A DNA stretch of 9,124 nt from UBA9647 sp035506075. GTDB taxonomy: Bacteria > Bacteroidota > Ignavibacteria > UBA10030. The notes beneath the pieces are model-generated. The model saw nothing but the letters and a program-made list of their open reading frames with translations. It was not told the DNA's origin and did no database searches. A program made the position numbers and the translations under genes. The stretch covers positions 1 to 9,124 of the forward strand of contig DATJQB010000039.1 of the NCBI GenBank assembly GCA_035506075.1. The letters run 5' to 3'. Below, piece by piece: positions 1-5,822 of this stretch (position 1 is its first letter; each line of letters opens with the position of its first letter).

Positions 1-1
1 G

Positions 2-1876
2 GAGCCTGAAACGATCAACATGAACCTGACAATCCCGGGCGCGTACCCCAACGCCAACGTCATCGGCGGAGTGATCCAGGAACTGGATCGCAACAAGAAC
101 GTCGTCTTTCAATGGCGGAGCTTCGACCACTTCCAGGTGACCGATGCCACGCATGAAGATCTGCGGGCAAAGACCATCGACTACGTTCATCCGAATTCGC
201 TCGATGTCGATACCGACGGCAATCTTCTTCTTTCAAGCCGCTCGCTTGATGAAGTCACGAAGATCAACAGAACAAACGGCTCGATCATTTGGAGACTGGG
301 GGGAAAGAACAACCAATTTACATTTCTCAACGATCCGATTGGGTTCTCACATCAACATTCTGTGCGGCGGACGCAAACGGGGACGATCCTGATGTTCGAT
401 AACGGGAACTATCATGCTCCGCAATTTTCGCGGGCTGTCGAGTATTCGATCGATGAGAACGCAAAGACTGTGTCGTTGACGTGGCAATTCCGACACAATC
501 CTGATCTCTATGCCCTGGCGATGGCCTCGGTGCAGCGATTGGCGAATGGCAATACGGTCATCGGCTGGGGATCAGCGTCCACCGCGCTCACAGAGGTCCG
601 ACCCGACGGGAGCACGGCACTCGAGCTGGCGTTTCCCCAGGGAATCGTAAGCTATCGGGCGCTCCGCTATTCCTGGAATGCGCCATATCAACCGAGCTAT
701 CACGTTCTCGGGTCTATTCAGTACGGGCCTGAAGGACAGATCCCGGTCGCATCGGCGCTTGTCACGTTGACGCCAAAAACCGTAGGGACTCCCAGGACAA
801 TGACATCCGATCAGAATGGAACATTCGACATCCCCGACGTCGGGCCAGGAGATTACTCTCTCGGAATCACAAAGGTCGGACAGTATCCGGGATGGTTCGC
901 GAATGCCGCGGATGCATTGCTGATTGGCCGGTATCTCGCCGACAGCCTGAAGGTGCAGCTTGGGCCGTTGCAGAAACTTGCGGCAGATGTGAACGGCGAT
1001 GGGATTATCGGCCCCGCCGATATCCTGGAAATTCTTTCGCGTTTCGTCGGCGTCACGAAATCATTTCCGCGCGGGGACTGGGTTATTGCACCGTCGGCAA
1101 CAACGTTGACAGTCGTCTCGGACGATTTATCAGTGTATGCACAATGCCTGGCAGTTGGCGATGTCAACGGGGACGCCATGCCGTCGGGGGCGTTCTTCAA
1201 GGCGCACGGAAATTATGCGGGATCCATCACGTTGACGCACGATGGACCCGTCATTGCACAAGCGACCAACGAACTTGATATCCCGGTGTATGCCTACGCG
1301 GCGATGTCGATCGGATCGATCTCTTTATGCTTCAAGACCATTTCCGGCGCCTCTGGATTTCTCGGTGTCACTGGCCCATCCGGGATGATGGCAAATCCTG
1401 TCGGTAATGATGTCATTGTGGCCTGGTGCGACGCGCGGCAACCGTTGAATGCGAAGCCTGGCGATGTGCTTTTCGTGCTCCGCTTCAAGGCGGATCAGAC
1501 GTTGGACGATCTTGGCCTGACACTCGATCAGGGAGGAGAGATCACGGACGGTGAAGGAGTCGCGCTTCAGAAAGCGGCGCTTCAGCTTCCCCTGGGAGTT
1601 GGTGCATTGCCTGTCCGGTTCGAACTTTCTCAAAATTATCCAAACCCCTTCAATCCTTCGACCAAGATCCGCTTCAGCTTGCCAGAACAGGCCGACATCA
1701 GCCTCCAGGTTTTTGATGTGCTTGGCCGGAAGGTTGCCACGCTTGCCCAGGGATCTCGCGCTGCGGGAACGTACACAGTTCAGTTTGATGCGTCACAATT
1801 TGCGAGCGGCGCGTACTATTGCGTCCTGCTCGCCGGCGGAGTGAAAATCACAAGAACCATGACGCTCCTCCGTTGA
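2..1876 (+). CDS. Arylsulfotransferase-like secreted protein with dockerin-like, cohesin-like and T9SS sorting domains (5' partial)
   Basis: The frame is open from the first base, and the residues before the first ATG (nt 20) read EPETIN. They align with DPETVD at residues 323-328 of the downstream paralogue, so that ATG is internal and roughly 320 N-terminal residues lie outside the window. Numbering from nt 20: residues 1-219 are the C-terminal part of an ASST-type beta-propeller. It has DYVHPNS (H57), SHQHS (H111, H113), FDNGN and FRHNPD (H159), all conserved in the paralogue. Residues ~229-290 resemble a carboxypeptidase-regulatory-like beta-sandwich. Residues ~290-355 are dockerin-like, with calcium-loop residues D323, N325, D327 and D334. 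A second DVNGD stands at 381. Residues ~405-525 look cohesin-like. From ~530 to 618 is a T9SS type A sorting domain (YPNPFNPSTKI at 540-550). The family transfers sulfate from aryl sulfates through a sulfohistidine. Enzyme activity here is inferred; the export route is well supported. Confidence 0.88.
   Translation, partial: EPETINMNLTIPGAYPNANVIGGVIQELDRNKNVVFQWRSFDHFQVTDATHEDLRAKTIDYVHPNSLDVDTDGNLLLSSRSLDEVTKINRTNGSIIWRLGGKNNQFTFLNDPIGFSHQHSVRRTQTGTILMFDNGNYHAPQFSRAVEYSIDENAKTVSLTWQFRHNPDLYALAMASVQRLANGNTVIGWGSASTALTEVRPDGSTALELAFPQGIVSYRALRYSWNAPYQPSYHVLGSIQYGPEGQIPVASALVTLTPKTVGTPRTMTSDQNGTFDIPDVGPGDYSLGITKVGQYPGWFANAADALLIGRYLADSLKVQLGPLQKLAADVNGDGIIGPADILEILSRFVGVTKSFPRGDWVIAPSATTLTVVSDDLSVYAQCLAVGDVNGDAMPSGAFFKAHGNYAGSITLTHDGPVIAQATNELDIPVYAYAAMSIGSISLCFKTISGASGFLGVTGPSGMMANPVGNDVIVAWCDARQPLNAKPGDVLFVLRFKADQTLDDLGLTLDQGGEITDGEGVALQKAALQLPLGVGALPVRFELSQNYPNPFNPSTKIRFSLPEQADISLQVFDVLGRKVATLAQGSRAAGTYTVQFDASQFASGAYYCVLLAGGVKITRTMTLLR
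986..1021 (+). other. Dockerin-type calcium-binding loop in the first ASST-like protein
   Basis: These 12 codons encode DVNGDGIIGPAD, which fits the D-x-N-x-D-G-x-[ILV]-x-x-x-D calcium loop of type I dockerins. It is followed by the hydrophobic helix ILEILSRF. A degenerate partner segment (NAADALLIGRYL, residues 295-306) precedes it and a short DVNGD (residues 381-385) follows. This spaced arrangement is familiar from T9SS-exported multidomain proteins. It is probably a structural calcium site and need not mean a cellulosome. Confidence 0.75.
1637..1873 (+). other. T9SS type A C-terminal sorting domain of the first ASST-like protein
   Basis: The segment starts at YPNPFNPSTKI. It continues with a beta-rich stretch containing the family's DVLGRKVATL and AGTYTVQFDA strands, and ends in an ITRTMTLLR tail. 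This order (YPNPFNP, then V(F/Y)D(V/L)LGR, then AGxY, SGxYxxxL and a basic last strand) is typical of type A sorting domains. They guide proteins through the type IX outer-membrane translocon and are then cleaved or anchored. It supports extracellular or surface location and an FCB-group host. Confidence 0.93.
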
Positions 1877-1951
1877 GCCTGCGAAACGTCAACCGGAACA
1901 AATTCACAGTGAGTTAATGTTCAACAAAGGTACGATGAGGGATTCGCTCAC

Positions 1952-3901
1952 ATGATAAACACAACACGAAGCGGAGCAAGGTGGGGAGACCGTTTCTCAT
2001 CTGGAGCTTTCAACGGGATGAGAGGGATCGGACTGACAATCATCTTCTGTTTGGCACTCAGTTTATTCGGACAACGATCGGCTCTGGCGCAGCTGATCCC
2101 AGGCGTGTTCGAATATGTCCAACCCGTTCCCGGATCGATCATGGTGTCGCAGGAAACAAATCTTGCGTTCCGGGTGGAGGGAGGATTTGAGAGATCAGAA
2201 CGGGTCACTCCATCCTTGTTCGATGTCACGGGCTCGCTGAGCGGAATCCATGCAGGAAAAGTTCTCTTCTCGGATGATGGACAGACACTGTTGTTCGAGC
2301 CGCTTCGACCGTTTGCCCCGGACGAAGTTGTGACCGTCAATCTCCATCGGGGACTTCATTCCGCGAACGGCCGGGACGTTGGAGCGTATCACTTCACATT
2401 CACCACATCAAAGCTCACGTCGCTCGATCGGTCAATGCTTGCGCCCGCCCGGTTCCAGGCATCCAGGGTGCAGACGCAATCGCTCGCGAAATCTCCGACT
2501 CCGCCGCGGACGGCGAAAACCGCAGCCGACTCTCTTCCCTCCAGCTTCCCCGTCAGGACGGTGAAATCTTCCGTTGGTGCCTCGAGCGAACCGATTTTCC
2601 TGGCGACCTTCAAGATTGCTGAGGCGAGCGACCATCTCAATTTTGTTTCGCTCGTTCCATCACAGCAACAGTACCTCATGATTCTCGACAATACGGGAAC
2701 GCCGATGTACTACAAAAAGATGCGTTCCATGAGCACGGACTTCAAACTTCAGGCGAACGGCTACCTCACATACTTCGACAACGACGCCGGGGCGTACTAC
2801 GAGCTCGACAGTGCGTACGCCGTGATCGACAGCTTCCGGTGCGCCAACGGGTACACAACGGACCTGCATGAACTTCAGTTACTCGCGGACGGACATCAAC
2901 TGATGCTCGCTCATGATCCCGAGACGGTGGATATGAGCGTCGTGGTCCCCGGCGGCTACAGGATGGCCACGGTCATCGGTGCAGTCATCCAGGAGTTTGA
3001 TAAGAACAAGCACGTGATCTTTCAATGGCGCTCATTCGATCATTTCAAAGTGACGGATGCGACGCAGGAGGATCTCACAGCGCAAACGATCGACTACGTC
3101 CATCCCAACACGATCGAAGTAGACACTGACGGTAATCTCCTGTTGTCGTCACGGCATATGGATGAGATTACGAAAATCAATCGGAAAACCGGGGACATCA
3201 TCTGGCGCTGGGGAGGGAAGAACAACCAGTTCAAGTATGTCGGGGATTCCGTCGGATTTTCCCACCAGCACACAATTCGCCGCACCTCAGCCGGCACACT
3301 GACGATGCTCGACAACGGCAACTACCGCACGCCAAGCTATTCCAGCGTTGTTGAGTACACAATGGATGAGACGGCGAAGACTGTGAAACTGGTTCAGCAG
3401 TATCGTCACACCCCCGATGTATTTGCGATCGCCATGGGTTCGGTCGAACGACTGCCGAACGGAAATACGCTCGTCGGCTGGGGAACGTCATCACCAGCCG
3501 TCACAGAAATCCGCCCTGACGGATCAATAGCCTTTGAGCTCCAGCTTCCCGACAGCATTGTAAGCTATCGTGCATTCCGAAGAGCGTGGTCACCAAAAAA
3601 AATCGTCTCAATCGTCCAGGAGGGCACCGCAATCCCCCGGGCGTATCGTCTCGCACAAAACTATCCAAACCCATTCAATCCGACGACGAAGATTGAATTC
3701 GATCTTCCCAGGTCGGGGCATATTTCGCTTCGTGTCTACGATTTGCTGGGCCGACTTGTGGCAACGCTTATCGACGGGCAGAAGTCCGCCGGAACTTACG
3801 CTGTGCATTTTGACGGCTCCCGGCTCGCGAGCGGCATCTATCTCTACCGGTTGACAACGCCGCATGGGGTTTTTTCGAAAACGATGAACCTTGTCAAATG
3901 A
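1952..3901 (+). CDS. Arylsulfotransferase-like secreted protein with Ig-like N-terminal domain and T9SS sorting domain
   Basis: This is a complete 649-residue protein. The ATG at 1952 has GAGGGA 9 nt upstream. An in-frame ATG at 2018 would give a shorter and more typical signal peptide (MRGIGLTII... to ALA|Q, cleavage after A46 in the long numbering). Residues ~50-152 look like a bacterial Ig-like (Big_5/SbsA-type) domain. Residues ~153-208 are a Ser/Pro/Thr/Lys-rich linker. Residues ~209-546 form the ASST-type beta-propeller, with H384 (DYVHPNT), H438 and H440 (SHQHT), LDNGN and H486 (YRHTPD). Residues ~563-649 are the T9SS tail, with YPNPFNPTTKI from Y571. The expected role is sulfuryl transfer between aryl sulfates and phenols outside the cytoplasm, but similar propellers may do other things. 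It is a clear tandem paralogue of the gene 75 nt upstream and differs in its accessory modules. An A8 run lies in the propeller-tail linker. Confidence 0.92.
   Translation: MINTTRSGARWGDRFSSGAFNGMRGIGLTIIFCLALSLFGQRSALAQLIPGVFEYVQPVPGSIMVSQETNLAFRVEGGFERSERVTPSLFDVTGSLSGIHAGKVLFSDDGQTLLFEPLRPFAPDEVVTVNLHRGLHSANGRDVGAYHFTFTTSKLTSLDRSMLAPARFQASRVQTQSLAKSPTPPRTAKTAADSLPSSFPVRTVKSSVGASSEPIFLATFKIAEASDHLNFVSLVPSQQQYLMILDNTGTPMYYKKMRSMSTDFKLQANGYLTYFDNDAGAYYELDSAYAVIDSFRCANGYTTDLHELQLLADGHQLMLAHDPETVDMSVVVPGGYRMATVIGAVIQEFDKNKHVIFQWRSFDHFKVTDATQEDLTAQTIDYVHPNTIEVDTDGNLLLSSRHMDEITKINRKTGDIIWRWGGKNNQFKYVGDSVGFSHQHTIRRTSAGTLTMLDNGNYRTPSYSSVVEYTMDETAKTVKLVQQYRHTPDVFAIAMGSVERLPNGNTLVGWGTSSPAVTEIRPDGSIAFELQLPDSIVSYRAFRRAWSPKKIVSIVQEGTAIPRAYRLAQNYPNPFNPTTKIEFDLPRSGHISLRVYDLLGRLVATLIDGQKSAGTYAVHFDGSRLASGIYLYRLTTPHGVFSKTMNLVK
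3662..3898 (+). other. T9SS type A C-terminal sorting domain of the second ASST-like protein
   Basis: YPNPFNPTTKIEFDLP opens the domain. VYDLLGRLVATL, AGTYAVHFDG and SGIYLYRL strands follow, and it ends in SKTMNLVK. Strand order and spacing match the tail of the upstream paralogue almost residue for residue, so both products should use the same export machinery. Confidence 0.94.
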
Positions 3902-3931
3902 TCCAAGGCGCAGAATGCGCGGCAGAATAAG

Positions 3932-4414
3932 ATGACTCGGGAAAGGGACGGGTTGAGGACCTTCCGCGTGGCTCATTCACTTTTCATACGATCGTCGGCC
4001 GAAAAGGTCTATTCGATCCTGTCTGACTATCACAGGGGACATCCGAAGATACTTCCGCCCCGGTATTTCTCAGATCTCGTGGTTGAGGAAGGAGGGATTG
4101 GGGCCGGTACAAGGATCCGGTTTGTGATGACCGCGTTTGGCCGCCGCCGGAATTTCCGCGCTGCGATTACAGAGCTTGTTCCCGGCCGGACGCTTGTTGA
4201 AACCGATCTCGATTCAGGTGCTGTAACAACGTTTAACGTCCTCTCTGTGGAGAAGGATCAGGGATGTCACGTTTCGATCAGCACGGAGATCAGACAAAAG
4301 AGGGGAATTGCGGGGATGATTGAACGCACGTTGACGTCGAAGTTTCTACGAACCGTCTACGCCGCTGAATTGCAGTTGCTCAAGAATATTGCCGAAGGCG
4401 GAGCGGCAGAGTGA
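3932..4414 (+). CDS. SRPBCC-fold (START/polyketide-cyclase-like) protein
   Basis: The 160-residue product reads as a single SRPBCC helix-grip domain. It has a first strand HSLFIRSSAEKVYSILSDY, the usual opening in which a ligand-pocket strand leads into a helix. Next come the HPKILPPRYFSDLVVEEGG loop and paired strands (TRIRFVMTAF, FRAAITELVPGRTLVETD, VTTFNVLSV). A long C-terminal helix (TLTSKFLRTVYAAELQLLKNIA) closes the pocket. There is no signal peptide or membrane segment, so it is probably cytoplasmic. The superfamily binds hydrophobic ligands, and no specific ligand can be read here. The ATG at 3932 has no evident Shine-Dalgarno sequence. An in-frame GTG at 3968 has TTGAGGA 9 nt upstream and would give a 148-residue protein that still contains the whole fold, so the start is uncertain. 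It lies 30 nt after the second ASST-like gene. Confidence 0.87.
   Translation: MTRERDGLRTFRVAHSLFIRSSAEKVYSILSDYHRGHPKILPPRYFSDLVVEEGGIGAGTRIRFVMTAFGRRRNFRAAITELVPGRTLVETDLDSGAVTTFNVLSVEKDQGCHVSISTEIRQKRGIAGMIERTLTSKFLRTVYAAELQLLKNIAEGGAAE
3953..3959 (+). promoter_or_regulatory. Possible ribosome binding site for an alternative GTG start (3968) of the SRPBCC gene
   Basis: TTGAGGA sits inside the ATG-initiated reading frame, with 9 nt between its GAGG core (3955-3958) plus the next base region and the GTG at 3968. The ATG at 3932 has only GGCAG-like sequence upstream. If used, the protein would begin just before the conserved first strand (VAHSLFI). Confidence 0.4.
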
Positions 4415-4444
4415 CGGCAAGAGTTCCAGTCGAACGGCAGATCG

Positions 4445-4451
4445 AAGGAGG
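4445..4451 (+). promoter_or_regulatory. Strong Shine-Dalgarno sequence that fixes the TTG start of the HHE gene
   Basis: AAGGAGG lies 6 nt before the TTG at 4458. This is a near-perfect anti-16S match at good spacing. The same frame also has an ATG at 4389, but that would overlap the SRPBCC gene and add 23 polar, low-information residues (MPKAERQSDGKSSSRT...), with no comparable ribosome binding site. Confidence 0.8.
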
Positions 4452-4457
4452 CAGAAC

Positions 4458-4961
4458 TTGAGGGGACCGCTACATCAGTTTTTTGCAGATGATCATCGAC
4501 GGCTTGAGGCGTTGCTGGACAAAGCAACGTCTTCGTCTCCCGCATACGATATGGCTGCCTACGCACAGTTCCGATCGGGATTGTTGAAGCACATCAAGAT
4601 GGAGGAGACAATCCTTCTTCCTGCAGCACAGAGAGCGCAGAACGGAAAACCCCTCGATATGGCAGCCCGCATCCGGCTTGATCACGGTGCGATTACAGCG
4701 CTCCTCGTACCGCCGCCGTCACCGATGATTCTCAGAGCGCTCCGTGCAATTCTTGCCGCACACGACATGATTGAAGAGCAACCTTCCGGAATGTACGAGC
4801 GCCTCGAGGAGTTGACCGGCGCCGAGATGAACGAACTCGTGGATCGTGCGAAAAAGACAACCGACGTTCCCGTGCATCCCCACAACGAAGCGTCGTTTAT
4901 TCTGGATGCCACCAGGCGAGCACTTGCGCGGGCAGGTTACAATCTCGACGACTACGCGTAG
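4458..4961 (+). CDS. Hemerythrin-like HHE cation-binding protein
   Basis: From the TTG start the protein has 167 residues and is largely helical. It carries the full spaced ligand set of the HHE/hemerythrin family: H13 (FFADDHRRLE), H45 and E49 (KHIKMEE, an HxxxE pair), H76 (LDHGAI) and H102 with E106 (HDMIEE, a second HxxxE pair). These would bind a diiron centre inside a four-helix bundle. Family members sense or carry O2, NO or peroxide, or store iron, and the sequence does not tell which. The C-terminal ~50 residues (NELVDRAKK... to AGYNLDDYA) extend beyond the bundle, with an unassigned HPH pair. There is no signal peptide, so it is cytoplasmic. It lies 43 nt after the SRPBCC gene and may be co-transcribed with it. 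An upstream ATG at 4389 is the alternative start, but the Shine-Dalgarno position favours TTG. Confidence 0.9.
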   Translation: MRGPLHQFFADDHRRLEALLDKATSSSPAYDMAAYAQFRSGLLKHIKMEETILLPAAQRAQNGKPLDMAARIRLDHGAITALLVPPPSPMILRALRAILAAHDMIEEQPSGMYERLEELTGAEMNELVDRAKKTTDVPVHPHNEASFILDATRRALARAGYNLDDYA

Positions 4962-5000
4962 CGCCCGCTCGTCGAAGCGCTGTGCTGGCACTTCACGCCC

Positions 5001-5663
5001 CTACGTTCCCTTCTCATTGCTTACCCTGTGCCTGTCGATCCAGTACGCCCAGATGACAAGAAGCCACGTCGCGTTTCCCGCGACTGCAATGGCTGACATG
5101 GATGGAGGAGGCGGTCCGAACAGGTTCGCGAGATGAATCACGACGAGAAACACAATCAGGGCCCAGAGCCCGATTGAACCTATCCGGTCCTTAGCGCGAG
5201 TGCTGCGGACATAGAGGATGACCCCTCCAGCAAACACCGCGGCCTCAACGAGGATCGTTCCGACGAGAGAGTTCCACAGGCCGAGCCCGAAATAGACATT
5301 GCCCCCGAGCCCGAGCGAAAGATCAGGGCGATGCGTTGCGAGATCCAGGAGCCAGTGACTGAAGACGACTGCGCTGCAAAGAAGGGCGTTGCGGCCGGAT
5401 CGTCGCGCGAGGAAGTACACGCCGCCAAACAAGGCTGACCAAAACAATGCGCCAACAAGGCTATGGGAGATCGGGTAGTCGTAGAAGTCGAGCGGCGTTA
5501 CAACCGTGTTGCCCGGATTGATGCGCGCATGTTCCCACCCGAGCAGGAGCAGAACCGGCCAGAGCAAATCGGCGAATTGTGCCGCCATGAACAGCGTCCC
5601 AAGCGATACCTTCGGTGCCGCTTTCTTGGCCCCGAAGCCAACTCCAAAGTGTCCTATGAACAT
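5001..5663 (-). CDS. Polytopic membrane protein, YdjM-like (putative membrane-bound metal-dependent hydrolase)
   Basis: This 220-residue protein has about five to six hydrophobic segments (approximately residues 19-42, 68-86, 92-108, 124-152, 160-182 and 186-207). Polar residues recur within or beside them: H5 (MFIGHFG), D32 (QFADLLWP), H67 (PISHSLVG), then H103, D107 and H111 (SHWLLDLATHRPD). The spaced H...D...HS...H..LD pattern resembles the YdjM/PF04307 family, annotated as membrane-associated putative metal-dependent hydrolases. That assignment is by motif only and no substrate is known. The ATG has AAGGAG (5669-5674) 5 nt upstream, so the start is secure. It is the last gene of the minus-strand group and converges on the HHE gene with 39 nt between stops. 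The 159-nt gap and hairpin before it suggest it may be transcribed separately from the protease gene. Confidence 0.8.
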   Translation of the reverse strand: MFIGHFGVGFGAKKAAPKVSLGTLFMAAQFADLLWPVLLLLGWEHARINPGNTVVTPLDFYDYPISHSLVGALFWSALFGGVYFLARRSGRNALLCSAVVFSHWLLDLATHRPDLSLGLGGNVYFGLGLWNSLVGTILVEAAVFAGGVILYVRSTRAKDRIGSIGLWALIVFLVVIHLANLFGPPPPSMSAIAVAGNATWLLVIWAYWIDRHRVSNEKGT

Positions 5664-5668
5664 CCTGG

Positions 5669-5674
5669 CTCCTT
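5669..5674 (-). promoter_or_regulatory. Ribosome binding site of the YdjM-like gene
   Basis: On the minus strand AAGGAG is followed by 5 nt (CCAGG) and the ATG. This is strong support for the start at 5663. Confidence 0.8.
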
Positions 5675-5782
5675 ATAGTGGTGAATGTCAGATCCTTGTC
5701 GTTCGGGACATACTGCAGAGTCGCTGAAGACTGGCGCTTCTCTGCTTGCCCGCGTGCGAGAGGACGTGTACGCCTCGCCCGG

Positions 5783-5810
5783 CCGGGGCCAGCGCAATCA
5801 CTGGCCCCGG
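5783..5810 (-). terminator. GC-rich hairpin downstream of the M16 protease gene
   Basis: CCGGGGCCAG (5783-5792) and CTGGCCCCGG (5801-5810) are perfect 10-bp inverted arms around an 8-nt loop. The structure begins about 12 nt after the protease stop codon on the minus strand. There is no T-tract after it on that strand, so it is not a canonical intrinsic terminator. It could be a U-tract-less terminator, a pause or RNA-stabilising hairpin, or a binding site. An overlapping 10-bp palindrome (CCCGGCCGGG, 5778-5787) could form a competing fold. Because the stem is symmetric, the strand is inferred from its position behind the protease gene. Confidence 0.55.
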
Positions 5811-5822
5811 ACAAGCGCAATG

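Noticed and set aside
20..22. ATG as the true start of the first ASST-like gene
   Set aside because: The frame is open to the window edge and the residues before this ATG align with the interior of the paralogue, so the methionine is internal.
986..1165. A cellulosome locus suggested by the dockerin-like module
   Set aside because: There are no glycoside hydrolases or scaffoldins in the window, and dockerin-like repeats are common in T9SS cargo of this kind.
3908..3920. Small hairpin GCGC-agaat-GCGC after the second ASST-like gene
   Set aside because: A 4-bp stem with no T-tract is too weak to call a terminator.
3608..3976. 122-residue minus-strand reading frame across the end of the second ASST-like gene
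   Set aside because: It is antisense to the conserved T9SS domain, rich in Arg/Pro/His as expected of a shadow frame, and has no family resemblance.
5664..5760. Promoter for the YdjM-like gene
   Set aside because: TATAAG occurs only at the ribosome binding site, too close to the ATG. I saw no paired -35/-10 or Bacteroidota-type TTTG/TAnnTTTG elements.
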